Shown here piece after piece: positions 25,952-34,719 of a DNA stretch of 64,000 nt (its first letter is position 1; every line of letters starts with the position of its first letter). Made by a program: the position numbers and the translations under genes. Below the pieces are notes generated by a model. That model was not told the origin of the DNA and made no database searches. It saw nothing but the letters and a program-made list of their open reading frames with translations. Origin of the DNA: Myxococcota bacterium (GTDB lineage Bacteria; Myxococcota_A; UBA9160; UBA4427); NCBI GenBank assembly GCA_029243605.1, contig JAQWRT010000005.1, positions 62,001 to 126,000 on the forward strand. Direction: 5' to 3'.

Positions 25952-26063
25952 GACTTCGGCGAAATATAGCCCTTCCCCGGACCGCAATGAGGGCCAGCCC
26001 GCCGAAGGCCTCGCCCGAGGAACTCTTTGAGCCCTTGGGGCATCCCCCAGCCTTGGGTCTCGG

Positions 26064-26729
26064 TCAGGGTTTCATCTGGGCATTGAGGGCGGCCAGCACC
26101 TGGGGGTACGCCTCGGCCTTCAGACGCGACATGACCGGCGCGGCCTTGGCGGCCAGGCTCGCCGCCCATTCCGTCGCGGACGACACCACCTCGGACTCCT
26201 CGGCCACCCGGTCGACGATGCTTCGCTCCAGGGCGAGGGGCCCCGGGTAACGGGTTCCGGTGACGATGACTTCATGAGCGGTCTGGATCGGCAGGCGGGC
26301 CTGGATCAGCGCCGTCATCCCCGGGTGAAGCGGCATCCCGAGATCGATCTCGGGCATGCAGAAATAACCGCGATCTCCCCGCATCACCCGGTAGTCGTGG
26401 GCCAACGCGATCTGTGCCCCGGCACCAAAGGCGTGGCCGTTCATCGCGGCCACGGTGACGGCGGGAAAGGTCAAGACCCGGGCCATGATGGAGAGCACGC
26501 TCCCGATATAATCGCCGGGGTCCACCTCTCCCGACTGCATGTACTCGAGATCGAGACCGTTGGAATAGAATTTTCCCGAGCCCGTGGTCACCAGGGCCTT
26601 ATTCCCCGGAACGGCCTCGGCTTCGTCCAGGATCTCGTTCCAGCGGCGAATCGCCTCGGCGCTAAAGCGATTTTCACCCGCGTCCATGCCGAGGATCAGG
26701 ACTTCGCCTTCCCTCTGGAGTTCAAGCAT
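26064..26729 (-). CDS. Enoyl-CoA hydratase/isomerase family protein
   Basis: A 221-residue crotonase-fold protein. The oxyanion-hole segments are KFYSNGLDLEYM (about 50-61) and NGHAFGAGAQIALAHD (about 97-112). The second catalytic Glu of bona fide hydratases is replaced around EIDLGMPLHPG, and the protein is shorter than the usual 255-260. It resembles the delta3,delta2-enoyl-CoA isomerase-like branch (PECI). It would act on an acyl-CoA ester in the cytoplasm. The start is chosen at 26729, preceded by AGAAAGG; the upstream in-frame extension lacks a ribosome site. Confidence 0.85.
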   Translation of the reverse strand: MLELQREGEVLILGMDAGENRFSAEAIRRWNEILDEAEAVPGNKALVTTGSGKFYSNGLDLEYMQSGEVDPGDYIGSVLSIMARVLTFPAVTVAAMNGHAFGAGAQIALAHDYRVMRGDRGYFCMPEIDLGMPLHPGMTALIQARLPIQTAHEVIVTGTRYPGPLALERSIVDRVAEESEVVSSATEWAASLAAKAAPVMSRLKAEAYPQVLAALNAQMKP

Positions 26730-26761
26730 CTTGGAACCTTTCTCGCGGCTTGCTCGGGCCG

Positions 26762-27586
26762 CTATTGGGAGAGCAGAGAGAGCATGATGTCCTGGGCGGT
26801 GCTGCAACTCGCGTTCTGGTTCATGCCCGTGAACAAATTTCCATCCTGAGCTCGGTGGTTGGTGAAAAATTCGTGCATGGCGTCGTGCTCTTCTTCGAAG
26901 ATTGCCCCGACTTTACGCATCTCGGTTTCGGGATGCATGGGGGTGCACGTAATCCCCAGGGCCGCCACCGCTTCATCGGTCACCCCCGTCGCCCGTACGC
27001 CCTCGAGGAGCGGGGTGCCGTCGGCCTTGCGCGCCTGGATGAAGCCCAGGGGGCCATGGCATACCGCTCCCAACAGCGCTCCCGAAGCGTTGGCCTCGGT
27101 GATTTTGTCGCCGAGCACTTGGGATTGGCCAAGATCGAAGGCGGCTCCCCATCCTCCGGCCAGGAAAACCACATCGTATTGCGTGAAATCGAGATCGTCG
27201 ATCTTGAGCGATTCGGCAACCCATTCCTGGGCAGCCGGATCGTCGAGGAAGCGTTTCTCGTAGGCCCCGGCGATGGGCCAGCCGAGCATGCCGGGTTCCA
27301 TCGGGATCACCCCACCCTGGATGCTGGCCACGTCGACGCGCATGCCCGCGTCGAGAAATTCGTAATAGGGGTGGAGCAGTTCCGAGGCGGCCACCCCGGT
27401 TTGGCCCCCGGCGTCACCGCACATATCCCGATGACTCGTCGAGATCACCAGAGCCGAACGACCCGAAAGGTCTCCCTCAAAGGCCGGGCAGTCGGGATGG
27501 AGCCCCAGGCCCTTCAAGACGCTGGGAAAGGCGAGCCAAAAGAGCAAAGCCACCCCAGCCACAATCAGCGCGAGCTTCTTAATCAT
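26762..27586 (-). CDS. DJ-1/PfpI family (class I glutamine amidotransferase-like) protein, membrane-anchored
   Basis: A 274-residue protein with an N-terminal hydrophobic segment (about residues 4-24) and then a DJ-1/PfpI domain. The nucleophile elbow is GAVCHGPLGF, and a glycine-rich FLAGGWGAAFDLG strand precedes it. This family includes Hsp31-type glyoxalase III/deglycases and intracellular proteases. The membrane segment suggests an envelope-facing version. ATG 27586 follows GGAGAGAAG. It lies 32 bases upstream of the enoyl-CoA hydratase on the same strand and may be co-transcribed; no functional link is obvious. Confidence 0.83.
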   Translation of the reverse strand: MIKKLALIVAGVALLFWLAFPSVLKGLGLHPDCPAFEGDLSGRSALVISTSHRDMCGDAGGQTGVAASELLHPYYEFLDAGMRVDVASIQGGVIPMEPGMLGWPIAGAYEKRFLDDPAAQEWVAESLKIDDLDFTQYDVVFLAGGWGAAFDLGQSQVLGDKITEANASGALLGAVCHGPLGFIQARKADGTPLLEGVRATGVTDEAVAALGITCTPMHPETEMRKVGAIFEEEHDAMHEFFTNHRAQDGNLFTGMNQNASCSTAQDIMLSLLSQ

Positions 27587-27722
27587 TCTCTTCTCTCCTC
27601 TGTCCGGAACCCGAGCAAAGCCGGCGGCGAGCCATGACGACGGCCGACTATACATTTCGACATAACGAATGCCAACTCTTTCTCCTGGAGGCCGGGATAT
27701 ACTCGCTGACTAGGAGGAGCCT

Positions 27723-28316
27723 ATGTATACGCCCAGCCCATTTGCCTTCGACGACGCCGAGGCCATCGCCCATTTCGTCGCCGAGCACCCCTTCGCCGAA
27801 TTGATCTCCAGCGGTCCCTCGGGAACTTTGGTGAGCCATATCCCTATGGGCCGGGTTCCCAGCGGCGGCCTTTGCGGTCATCTGGCAGCGGAAAATCCCC
27901 AGGCCAAAATCGCCGACGGCACACCGGTACTGGCGGTTTTCCGCGGCCCCCATGCCTACGTCTCTCCCAACGACTTCGTGAGCGAGTTCAACCTGCCCAC
28001 CTGGAATTATGCCTCGGTCCACTGCCATGGAACGATCCGCTTTATCACCGACGCCGAACTTGCATGGGAACGCCTAGGCGAATTCGTCGAGATTCAGGAG
28101 GGGACCACCGGTTGGAAAATCCCCGATGAGCCTCGCTTTCGCGCGTTGCTCTCGGCCATCCGCATCTTCGAGATCGATGAAGCCCGCTTCCAGGGCAAAG
28201 CGAAATTCAGCCAGAACAAGTCACCCGAAGATATCGAAGCCGTGATCGAAGCCCTCGAAGCGCGAGGTGAAGCCGACGCATCGACTCTCATGAAGAGGAT
28301 CTCTCGCTCTAAGTAA
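27723..28316 (+). CDS. PaiB-type FMN-binding protein
   Basis: A 197-residue protein of the PaiB/FMN-binding split-barrel family. It begins MYTPSPFAFDDAEAIAHFV, the PaiB opening, and contains the HLAAENPQ and FRGPHAYVSPNDF segments. The WKIPDEPRFRALLSAI region matches the usual PaiB C-terminal part. Bacillus PaiB is a negative regulator of protease and sporulation genes; proteobacterial relatives are mostly uncharacterised flavin proteins. A GGAGGAGCCT ribosome site precedes ATG 27723. Confidence 0.87.
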   Translation: MYTPSPFAFDDAEAIAHFVAEHPFAELISSGPSGTLVSHIPMGRVPSGGLCGHLAAENPQAKIADGTPVLAVFRGPHAYVSPNDFVSEFNLPTWNYASVHCHGTIRFITDAELAWERLGEFVEIQEGTTGWKIPDEPRFRALLSAIRIFEIDEARFQGKAKFSQNKSPEDIEAVIEALEARGEADASTLMKRISRSK

Positions 28317-28338
28317 GACCTCGAGCGAGCGATTTTTT
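28303..28338 (+). terminator. Rho-independent terminator after the PaiB-like gene
   Basis: Arms CTCGCTC (28303-28309) and GAGCGAG (28323-28329) pair perfectly and are followed by CGA and six T residues (28333-28338). The left arm overlaps the end of the PaiB-like reading frame, an arrangement common for compact genes. Confidence 0.6.
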
Positions 28339-28383
28339 CTTTCGCCTCTTATCTAATGACTCCCAAAAAAGGAGAATAATCGT

Positions 28384-28683
28384 ATGGTCATCATAGTTTT
28401 CCGCTCTCGCTTACGTACCGAGTACCTCGATGAGTTTCGACCTCTTGCCCAGCGCATGCTCGAGATCGCCGAAGCTCTACCCGGCTTCATCTCGAGTCGC
28501 GACTACCGAGATGCGAGCAGTGAATCGTGCAGCGTGATCGAGTTCGATTCTCTTGAAAATCTCGAGACCTGGCGCAAGCATCCCGAACACCTCGAAGCTC
28601 AGCGACTCGGCCGCGATCGCTTCTACTCGGAATACACGCTGCAGATCACCCAGTCGGTTAGGGAATCTCGCTTCGAGCGCTGA
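28384..28683 (+). CDS. Antibiotic biosynthesis monooxygenase (ABM) domain protein
   Basis: A 99-residue ferredoxin-like ABM-fold protein. It starts with MVIIVFRSRL, has LPGFISSRDYRD in the middle and ends with the LETWRKHPEHLEAQ helix, a standard ABM pattern. Relatives include cofactor-free monooxygenases, heme-degrading IsdG/HmoB and signal-type proteins; none of these can be chosen here. A good AAGGAGA ribosome site lies upstream. It follows a terminator, so it begins a new transcript that may include the next gene 37 bases downstream. Confidence 0.85.
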   Translation: MVIIVFRSRLRTEYLDEFRPLAQRMLEIAEALPGFISSRDYRDASSESCSVIEFDSLENLETWRKHPEHLEAQRLGRDRFYSEYTLQITQSVRESRFER

Positions 28684-28720
28684 GTCCATTCGAGTCAACT
28701 CCTCATCCGAAAGGGCAAAT

Positions 28721-29179
28721 ATGAAACGTCTTCAAATTTCTCTCATGGCCATCGGCCTCTTTTTTCTTCTGGGCCCCGGATCCCCTGTCCGGGCAGAAAA
28801 CCCCGAATCCGATGCCTCGGCCATGCGCGTCCTCGATGCCTTCATGACCGCCTTCAATGCCCGGCAGGTCGATGCCTTCGAAGCCACCCTAAATTTCCCC
28901 CACTACCGAATCGCCGGTGGGCAAGTCTCAGTGCTGGAGGAGGCGGGAACCCGACCCGACATGTTCGCGCGCTTCACCTCGGCCACCCCGGGCTGGGATC
29001 ACAGCGCATGGGCTAGGCGCAACGTCGTGCATTCCGGGCCCTCCAAGGTCCACATCGATACGCGATTCATTCGCTACCGGGCGGATGGGGCGATTCTCTC
29101 GGAATTCGACTCCCTCTATATCGTGACCCTTCAGGACGGCGAGTGGGGGATCAAGGCGAGATCGAGCTTCGCCCCCTAG
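28721..29179 (+). CDS. Secreted SnoaL/NTF2-like protein
   Basis: A 152-residue protein with a clear signal peptide (MKRLQISLMAIGLFFLLG, cleavage near VRA-EN) and then an NTF2-like domain: a helix AMRVLDAFMTAFNARQVDAF, a TLNFPHYRIAGG strand and a final GEWGIKARSSF strand. NTF2-like domains serve as polyketide cyclases, isomerases or binding scaffolds. The catalytic residues are not recognisable, so the role is open. The start is at ATG 28721, where the hydrophobic segment begins; the frame open further upstream overlaps the ABM gene and is not used. Confidence 0.78.
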   Translation: MKRLQISLMAIGLFFLLGPGSPVRAENPESDASAMRVLDAFMTAFNARQVDAFEATLNFPHYRIAGGQVSVLEEAGTRPDMFARFTSATPGWDHSAWARRNVVHSGPSKVHIDTRFIRYRADGAILSEFDSLYIVTLQDGEWGIKARSSFAP

Positions 29180-29197
29180 CCCGAAACAAGGCCGTCC

Positions 29198-29809
29198 TCA
29201 CAAAACACGGATCAGGGTCAACCCGTCGCCGATGGGGAGCATCACGTTTTGGCACCGGGGGTGGGCCTTCGCCCATTCATTGAAGGCGCGAATCTCCAGG
29301 ATCCGCTCGTCATTGATCTCGAGGTCGGCCACGGCGCCAAACCAGAGGACATTGTCCACCAGATTCAAGCCTCCCGGGCGAACCAAGCGGAGCAACTCCT
29401 CGGCGTACGCGATATAGGACGACTTATCGGCGTCGATAAAGGCGAGGTCGAAACCCCCATCATCCTCGATGCTGCGTAGGGTTTCGATGGCCGGGGCAAT
29501 TCTCAGATCGATCCGATCGGCCACTCCGGCCTCTTCCCAAAAGGGGACGCCCAAGCTCGTCCATTCCTCGCTGGTATCGCAGCAAATGAGTTCGCTCCCC
29601 TCACCCATTCCCCGAGCGATGCAAAGCGCGGAAAACCCGGTGAAGGTCACCACTTCGATGGCTCGACTCGGATAGCTGAAAAGATTTTGGCTCGGGACCC
29701 ATCGTATATCCCTCCAAAAAGGATTTTCTATGGGAGAAAATGCCGTCTCACCATGACCTGTCGCCCCATGCTCACCGATCGCCTGAGGGGTGCCAACGGA
29801 TTTTTGCAA
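29198..29809 (-). CDS. O-methyltransferase family 3 protein, possibly decayed
   Basis: A 203-residue frame that resembles SAM-dependent caffeoyl-CoA-type O-methyltransferases from about residue 50 onward. It has FTGFSALCIARG, ICCDTSEEW, the metal motif AFIDADKSSY and the closing VDNVLWFG. Two things are odd. The SAM motif reads EVVTFTG where the family has E(V/I)GTFTG. The first 45 residues match the family poorly, and the only starts are non-ATG (TTG 29809) without a ribosome site, with the open frame continuing to 29896. It could be a pseudogene or a diverged enzyme. It converges with the SnoaL-like gene. Confidence 0.6.
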   Translation of the reverse strand: MQKSVGTPQAIGEHGATGHGETAFSPIENPFWRDIRWVPSQNLFSYPSRAIEVVTFTGFSALCIARGMGEGSELICCDTSEEWTSLGVPFWEEAGVADRIDLRIAPAIETLRSIEDDGGFDLAFIDADKSSYIAYAEELLRLVRPGGLNLVDNVLWFGAVADLEINDERILEIRAFNEWAKAHPRCQNVMLPIGDGLTLIRVL

Positions 29810-29961
29810 TTTCAGCGGAACCTTTTTCGCGCCAAGGCGTTTAGTGGATAGAAGCAGCGAGAGACCAATTCCGGTCGAGACCCGAACCCTCGCTGATCAA
29901 ATATCCACACCGTGCGTCGACCGTTCATACACGGACAACTATGCACACAAAGGAGAATACG

Positions 29962-30711
29962 ATGTTCCTGGCAGTCATCTCTTCAAAAATTCGCACTTCA
30001 TCCGCCCTGGTCTATCTCGTGGCAGGGTTTTTACTCCTCTCAACCCTTCCCCTTCAAGCCGACGCCCGGGGAAGATTTCAGGGCAAGAAAGCTCCGGGGA
30101 ACCGAGCGGCCATTAAGCAATTTTTTGCCCAGGATTCCCTGAGCGTCACGCTCTTTCCCCAATACTATGTCGAGGAATTGGGCGAAGTGATCGTGCCCAC
30201 CGAGCTCGAGAACGGGTCCATCCTGCGCATCGAGATCCCGTGGGAGGATCCCGACACCCTGGCGGATCTGCCCCTGGTGACGATTTATCCTCGGGAAATC
30301 GTCGACTTTGCGGGAAGGCTTTCCCAGGATGAAGACGTCTCGGTGCTCGAGGGTCCCATCGCCAATCACTTGACGAACCGCAACAAGGCGACTCTTTGCG
30401 GCAATCGCTCGGCCTCGGCCCTTGCGATCCTTCAGACACCCTGGGGCAACGAAGAAACCGAAATCGGCTTCATCTACCAGCCCAATGACTCGGAATTCGT
30501 CGCGCGCTCGGTGGCGGCCAGCGCGGGTTGCCCGCTGCTGGCTTCGCGAAAGGATTGCCAGAACCACAAATACTGCGAAGTCCGCGTCGGCATTCCCCCC
30601 TTCACGGTCACCGTTTCGGGTCGCTGCTACCCGGGACCCTGGCCCCTGGGCAAACTCTGCCGCTGCTGGCTGCTCGCCCCAGATCCCAAGGAAGTGGCTA
30701 TCCAGCACTAG
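29962..30711 (+). CDS. Secreted Cys-rich protein of unknown family
   Basis: A 249-residue protein that I do not recognise. It begins with a signal peptide (hydrophobic LVYLVAGFLLLSTL, cleavage near ADA-RG). The mature part is beta-rich and has about nine cysteines, all in the C-terminal half (for example LCGNRSA, AGCPLL, KDCQNHKYCEVR and the cluster RCYPGPWPLGKLCRCW). This points to disulfide-bonded folding outside the cytoplasm. AAGGAG precedes ATG 29962; an earlier in-frame ATG at 29941 has no such site. It is a single gene ended by a terminator and convergent with the transporter. Confidence 0.72.
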   Translation: MFLAVISSKIRTSSALVYLVAGFLLLSTLPLQADARGRFQGKKAPGNRAAIKQFFAQDSLSVTLFPQYYVEELGEVIVPTELENGSILRIEIPWEDPDTLADLPLVTIYPREIVDFAGRLSQDEDVSVLEGPIANHLTNRNKATLCGNRSASALAILQTPWGNEETEIGFIYQPNDSEFVARSVAASAGCPLLASRKDCQNHKYCEVRVGIPPFTVTVSGRCYPGPWPLGKLCRCWLLAPDPKEVAIQH

Positions 30712-30764
30712 GTCCAGGCGATCCAAAATGCCGGGAACGGGGTGCGCAGGGCTGTCTCTCTGAA

Positions 30765-30800
30765 AAGGGGGAGGGTACCTGCCACCCCCTTCCCATTTTT
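30765..30800. terminator. Bidirectional terminator between convergent genes
   Basis: Arms AAGGGGG (30765-30771) and CCCCCTT (30785-30791) form a stem. On the plus strand TTTTT follows at 30796-30800, and on the minus strand the opposite arm runs into TTTTC. It can serve both the secreted protein gene and the transporter gene. Confidence 0.5.
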
Positions 30801-30818
30801 GGCTGCCGGCTTTCGACC

Positions 30819-32132
30819 CTAGAGGAGCAGAGCCCCGGAGAACACGGCGCCGGTAAAGAGCAGGGCGACGAATGTGTAGGCAAGGATGTCGCGGGGTGCG
30901 AGTTGGGCGATGGCCAGGACGGGCATGAGGGTTAGGGGCTGGATGAGATTCGTCCACTGATCACCCAGGGCCACCGCCATGGCGACCCGAGGAATATCCG
31001 CGCCGGCCTCGGTGGCTGCAGCCATCATCAACGGACCCTGAACCGCCCACTGACCTCCGCCGGACGGGATGAAGATATTGAGCAGGCCTGCCGAGAGGAA
31101 GGCATAAAGGGGCAAAGTCGCCGCGGTCGATACGGATACGAAAAACTCGATGATCCGAGCCGCCAGCCCCGACTCGGCCATGATCCCCGCGATGCCGGCA
31201 TAGAATGGGTACTGAAGGAGGAAGGGGGCCGCGACCCGCCCACCGTTGAGGATGATCTCGGCATAGCGAGCCGCCGAGCCCGCCAAAGCGATGCCCCCAA
31301 AGAGGAAGGCGAAGTTCAAGATATTGAGCTCGAGGCCCTCACCCCGGACGAAGAAGTGCGCCGCCAAGTAGAAGATCGCCATGATGAGAAAGGGAAGAAT
31401 CAGCCAGCGCGATTGGTCGAGTCTACGGGCCGGAGTCAGCACCTCGACAGCTTCCGGGGCGTCCGCCGCTCCCTCGTCGTCGATCTCGATCTCGGAAATT
31501 TTTTCGGCGTCTCGGGGATGGAGCCGAGCCATGACAAAGGGCAGGGTGCAAAGAACTCCCAGGGCCAGGAGAATATTCCAGGTCGTAAAAAGAGTGGCCG
31601 AGGTGGGAATGGTTCCGATCAACTCCGAAAGGAAATGATCGGGTGTGGCAATGGCCAAGCCCACCGAACTCGTCAGGCCCTGGTGCCAGATCACGAAACC
31701 CGAAAAGGACGAAGCGACCAGGAGGGGGTAATGAACCTTGATCCCGCGCTCCCGGCATGCCTTGGCGATGACCCGGGCCACGATTCCCGCCGAGACCAAG
31801 CTCAGCCCCCAGGAAATCAGGGCCAGGACCCCCGTCACGCCACACGCGGTCATATAGGCCGAAGGAGCTGAACGAACCCGCCGGGCCGTCATGTGAAGAA
31901 GTCGTTCAACGGGAGGCGTATTCGCCAGGGCGTACCCCAGGAGCAGGGTGAGCGTGATCTGGTTGGTGAATTTCAGCAGGTTCCAGAAGCCGTCCCCCCA
32001 AGCTTGGACCGTCGCCTCAAGGGGGTAGCCCGCCACCCCGACGGCACACGCCACGGTCAGCAGGGTCAGGACAAGCGCCACTGCGAAGGCATCGGGCATC
32101 CAGCGCACAAAAATATTGGCCCATCGATCCAT
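30819..32132 (-). CDS. atoE: AtoE-type short-chain fatty acid transporter
   Basis: A 437-residue polytopic membrane protein of the AtoE (TIGR00366) family. It begins with VRWMPDAFAVALVLTLL and shows LLGYALANTPPV, WGLSLVSAGIVAR, WHQGLTSSVGLAIATP and FIPSGGGQWAVQGP, the last close to the family signature. About eleven to twelve membrane helices are expected. The family is assigned to short-chain fatty acid uptake from E. coli atoE in the acetoacetate degradation operon. No ato catabolic genes adjoin it here, but the CoA-ester enzymes downstream on the other strand would suit a fatty-acid importer. Confidence 0.88.
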   Translation of the reverse strand: MDRWANIFVRWMPDAFAVALVLTLLTVACAVGVAGYPLEATVQAWGDGFWNLLKFTNQITLTLLLGYALANTPPVERLLHMTARRVRSAPSAYMTACGVTGVLALISWGLSLVSAGIVARVIAKACRERGIKVHYPLLVASSFSGFVIWHQGLTSSVGLAIATPDHFLSELIGTIPTSATLFTTWNILLALGVLCTLPFVMARLHPRDAEKISEIEIDDEGAADAPEAVEVLTPARRLDQSRWLILPFLIMAIFYLAAHFFVRGEGLELNILNFAFLFGGIALAGSAARYAEIILNGGRVAAPFLLQYPFYAGIAGIMAESGLAARIIEFFVSVSTAATLPLYAFLSAGLLNIFIPSGGGQWAVQGPLMMAAATEAGADIPRVAMAVALGDQWTNLIQPLTLMPVLAIAQLAPRDILAYTFVALLFTGAVFSGALLL

Positions 32133-32333
32133 GCTAACCGGCTACTGCCTCCCGCTCGGAGCTCTTGTCTTCCCGGAGCGCCCGGGCAAGTCGCTTCGCA
32201 CTTTAGCATCTCCTCGACACAGTCCGTGAAACCAACTCAAACCGGATGGGGCACGGGCTGGTATCGGATCAGACGACCCGGGTCGATCTGCTACCACTCT
32301 CTTTGTCAATACATTGCAGTAGAAGGAGCCTCC

Positions 32334-33545
32334 ATGGCGAGCAGCCCCTCCAAGCCCGAACTCAGCGAATTTCGTGCCGAGGCTTCGGCGTGGTTCAGCG
32401 AGAATATTCCCGCCCAGCCCGATTTCATGATGCCCCTGACCTTCATGGAAGTGGGGACCGACGAGCAATTCGATTTTCTGGTGAGCTGGCAACGCAAGGT
32501 CTACGAAGCGGGCTACCTCGGCGCGGCCTGGCCCGAAGAATACGGCGGCCGCGGGCTGCACCAAGCTTTCCAGGACGTGGCCACCGATGTCATGCGGCGC
32601 CAGAGCAGCCCCATCATGCTCAATACCATCGGTTTGAACTGGGCCGGACCGCTGATTCTCGACATGGGCACCGAGGAAGAACGACGGCGCTATATCCCCG
32701 GGATCCTCAGCGCCGAAGATATCTGGTGTCAGGGCTTCTCCGAACCCGAGAATGGCAGTGACCTGGGCAACGCCCAAACCAAGGCGGTTCGGGAGGGCGA
32801 TGAATGGGTGATCAATGGGACGAAGACATGGACGACCCACGGCAGCTACGCGAAGTACATGATCCTTCTCGCACGAAGTATCCCGGACACGGCGCGCAAA
32901 TACGCCGGGCTCTCTTTTTTCTTGGCTCCCATGCGGATCCCCGGAGTCGAAACCCAACCCATTCGAAAGCTGACGGGTGAGTACGGATTTACTGAAACCT
33001 ATTTCACCGACGCCCGAATTCCTGCCGATTCTCTCATGGGCGAAGAGGGGCAGGGGTGGGCGGTGGCCATGCGCACCCTCGAGTACGAACGCAGCGCCCG
33101 GGGAGGTCAGGCCGGAGGGCTATCCATCGTGGCCCCCGACCACAGCGAGGTTGTCGAACTCGCTCGGCGCGCAAAACGCGGCGGACGCGCGGCCATCGAG
33201 GACCCGATCCTCCGGGACAAACTCGTCGAGTTCATGATCGAGGCCCAGGGCATCGCCCTCACCAATCGGCGCGCCAGCATCGGCCCCCTGGTTCAAGACC
33301 GGCCCATGTCAATTCCGCTCTCGGGCAAACTCATGGCCACCGAATTCACTCGGCGCATCAACGAGTTTGCCATCACCCTGCTCGGACAGGCCGGGGCTTA
33401 CGCCGTGGGCGAGCCCGAAGCCATCGACGGTGGCATATCCCAGCGCGCCTATCTGAACGCGTTCTCCGCCACCATCGGCGGCGGGACCAGCCAGATCCAG
33501 GCCAATATCGTTGCCGAGCACGTGCTCGGCCTACCGAAGCACTGA
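32334..33545 (+). CDS. Acyl-CoA dehydrogenase, subunit of a likely hetero-oligomeric pair
   Basis: A 403-residue FAD-dependent acyl-CoA dehydrogenase. It has WPEEYGGRG, QGFSEPENGSDLGN (FAD/substrate segment), the WVINGTKTWTTHG strand and a C-terminal IGGGTSQIQANIVAEHVLG. The last segment carries Gly where one-chain enzymes have the catalytic Glu of EGT. A second, slightly shorter dehydrogenase gene begins 10 bases after its stop. Such side-by-side pairs form alpha2beta2 enzymes in actinobacterial steroid side-chain degradation (FadE26-27 type), so this is probably one half. AGAAGGAG precedes ATG 32334; the longer frame upstream overlaps the divergent transporter. Confidence 0.9.
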   Translation: MASSPSKPELSEFRAEASAWFSENIPAQPDFMMPLTFMEVGTDEQFDFLVSWQRKVYEAGYLGAAWPEEYGGRGLHQAFQDVATDVMRRQSSPIMLNTIGLNWAGPLILDMGTEEERRRYIPGILSAEDIWCQGFSEPENGSDLGNAQTKAVREGDEWVINGTKTWTTHGSYAKYMILLARSIPDTARKYAGLSFFLAPMRIPGVETQPIRKLTGEYGFTETYFTDARIPADSLMGEEGQGWAVAMRTLEYERSARGGQAGGLSIVAPDHSEVVELARRAKRGGRAAIEDPILRDKLVEFMIEAQGIALTNRRASIGPLVQDRPMSIPLSGKLMATEFTRRINEFAITLLGQAGAYAVGEPEAIDGGISQRAYLNAFSATIGGGTSQIQANIVAEHVLGLPKH

Positions 33546-33555
33546 GGAGCGCGAC

Positions 33556-34680
33556 ATGAGTGAGCGACACGGACCTCTCGGTCTCAGTGAAGAGCAGGCG
33601 GACCTTCTCCAAGCGGCCTCCAAATATTGTGAGGACAAGTCCTCGGTGGAGGCCGTTCGGAATTTACTCGAAGACGAAACGGGGCACGATCCGGCCACCT
33701 TCAGCGAGATGGCCGAACTCGGCTGGTTGGGCATTGCCATCCCCGAAAGTTATGGGGGAGCCGGACTTGGAATCGCCGAGGTTGTTCCCGTGGTCGAGCA
33801 AATGGGCCGACGCCTCATGGCCGGCCCCTTCATTCCCACCACCCTGGCCGCCCAGCTCCTCTTGGTCGCGGGCACCGAAGAGCAGAAGGCCGCCGTTCTC
33901 CCCCAACTCGCCGGGGGAGCGCCGGCCACTCTGATGCTCGCGGAACCCGACTCAGATCTTGATGCCCCCACACCCCAAGCCAGCGCCACCCGGAAGGAGG
34001 GCCTGCTTTCCCTCACCGGGACGAAGTGCCTGGTCGTCGATGCCCACATCGCCCAGTGGGCGATCGTCTCGGTGAACCTCGACGGATCCCCGGCTCTTAT
34101 CCTCCTCGACCGTCAGGCCCTGGAGGCATGTTCCTCTCGCCGGGAAATTGTCGTCGATGAAACGCGTCGTGCCTTCCGCCTGGAACTCCAGGGCGTCAGC
34201 GTTCCCGAAACGGCGCTGCTCGACCCAGCATTGACTCCGGCGGGGCTCACTCGCGTAGCCCTGGCAGGGGCGCTCTTCTCCGCCGCCGAGATGTGCGGCG
34301 GAGGGCAGAGCTGTATCGACTACACGGTGTCCTACCTCAATAGCCGGAAACAATTCGGCAGACCCATCGGCTCCTATCAGGCGCTCAAACACACGACGGT
34401 TAACGCCCACGTGCAACTCGAGCAAGCGCGCTCCCACCTCTATGCCGCGGCCCATACCTTCGAAACCGGGGAGGAGGGCGAGGTCGCCGTTCGCATGGCG
34501 AAGGCAGCCGCCGGGCCCGCCCTGGCCTTTGCCGCCGACCGCTCGATCCAATTCCACGGGGGCTACGGCTTCACCTACGCGTGCGACGCCCAGCTCTACC
34601 GGCGCCGGGCGATTTGGGGAGAAGCTCAATTTGGGGATGCCGTCTACCAACGACGAAAGCTCGCGAGCCTGATCCTCTGA
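33556..34680 (+). CDS. Acyl-CoA dehydrogenase, second subunit of the pair
   Basis: A 374-residue acyl-CoA-dehydrogenase-fold protein. It has IAIPESYGGAGLG, LMLAEPDSDL in place of the normal FAD-contact motif, SRKQFGRPIGSYQALKHTTV (helix with the interface Arg) and a C-terminus GGYGFTYACDAQLYRRRAIWG that lacks an EGT motif. The loss of canonical catalytic and FAD features in one chain and their partial presence in the neighbour is what hetero-oligomeric acyl-CoA dehydrogenases show. GAGGAGC precedes ATG 33556, within the coupled two-gene unit. The substrate, possibly a branched or ring-linked acyl-CoA, is not determinable. Confidence 0.88.
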   Translation: MSERHGPLGLSEEQADLLQAASKYCEDKSSVEAVRNLLEDETGHDPATFSEMAELGWLGIAIPESYGGAGLGIAEVVPVVEQMGRRLMAGPFIPTTLAAQLLLVAGTEEQKAAVLPQLAGGAPATLMLAEPDSDLDAPTPQASATRKEGLLSLTGTKCLVVDAHIAQWAIVSVNLDGSPALILLDRQALEACSSRREIVVDETRRAFRLELQGVSVPETALLDPALTPAGLTRVALAGALFSAAEMCGGGQSCIDYTVSYLNSRKQFGRPIGSYQALKHTTVNAHVQLEQARSHLYAAAHTFETGEEGEVAVRMAKAAAGPALAFAADRSIQFHGGYGFTYACDAQLYRRRAIWGEAQFGDAVYQRRKLASLIL

Positions 34681-34719
34681 TCGGGCGACAACGAGCTCCT
34701 GGCCCCCAGCCCTGGGCGG

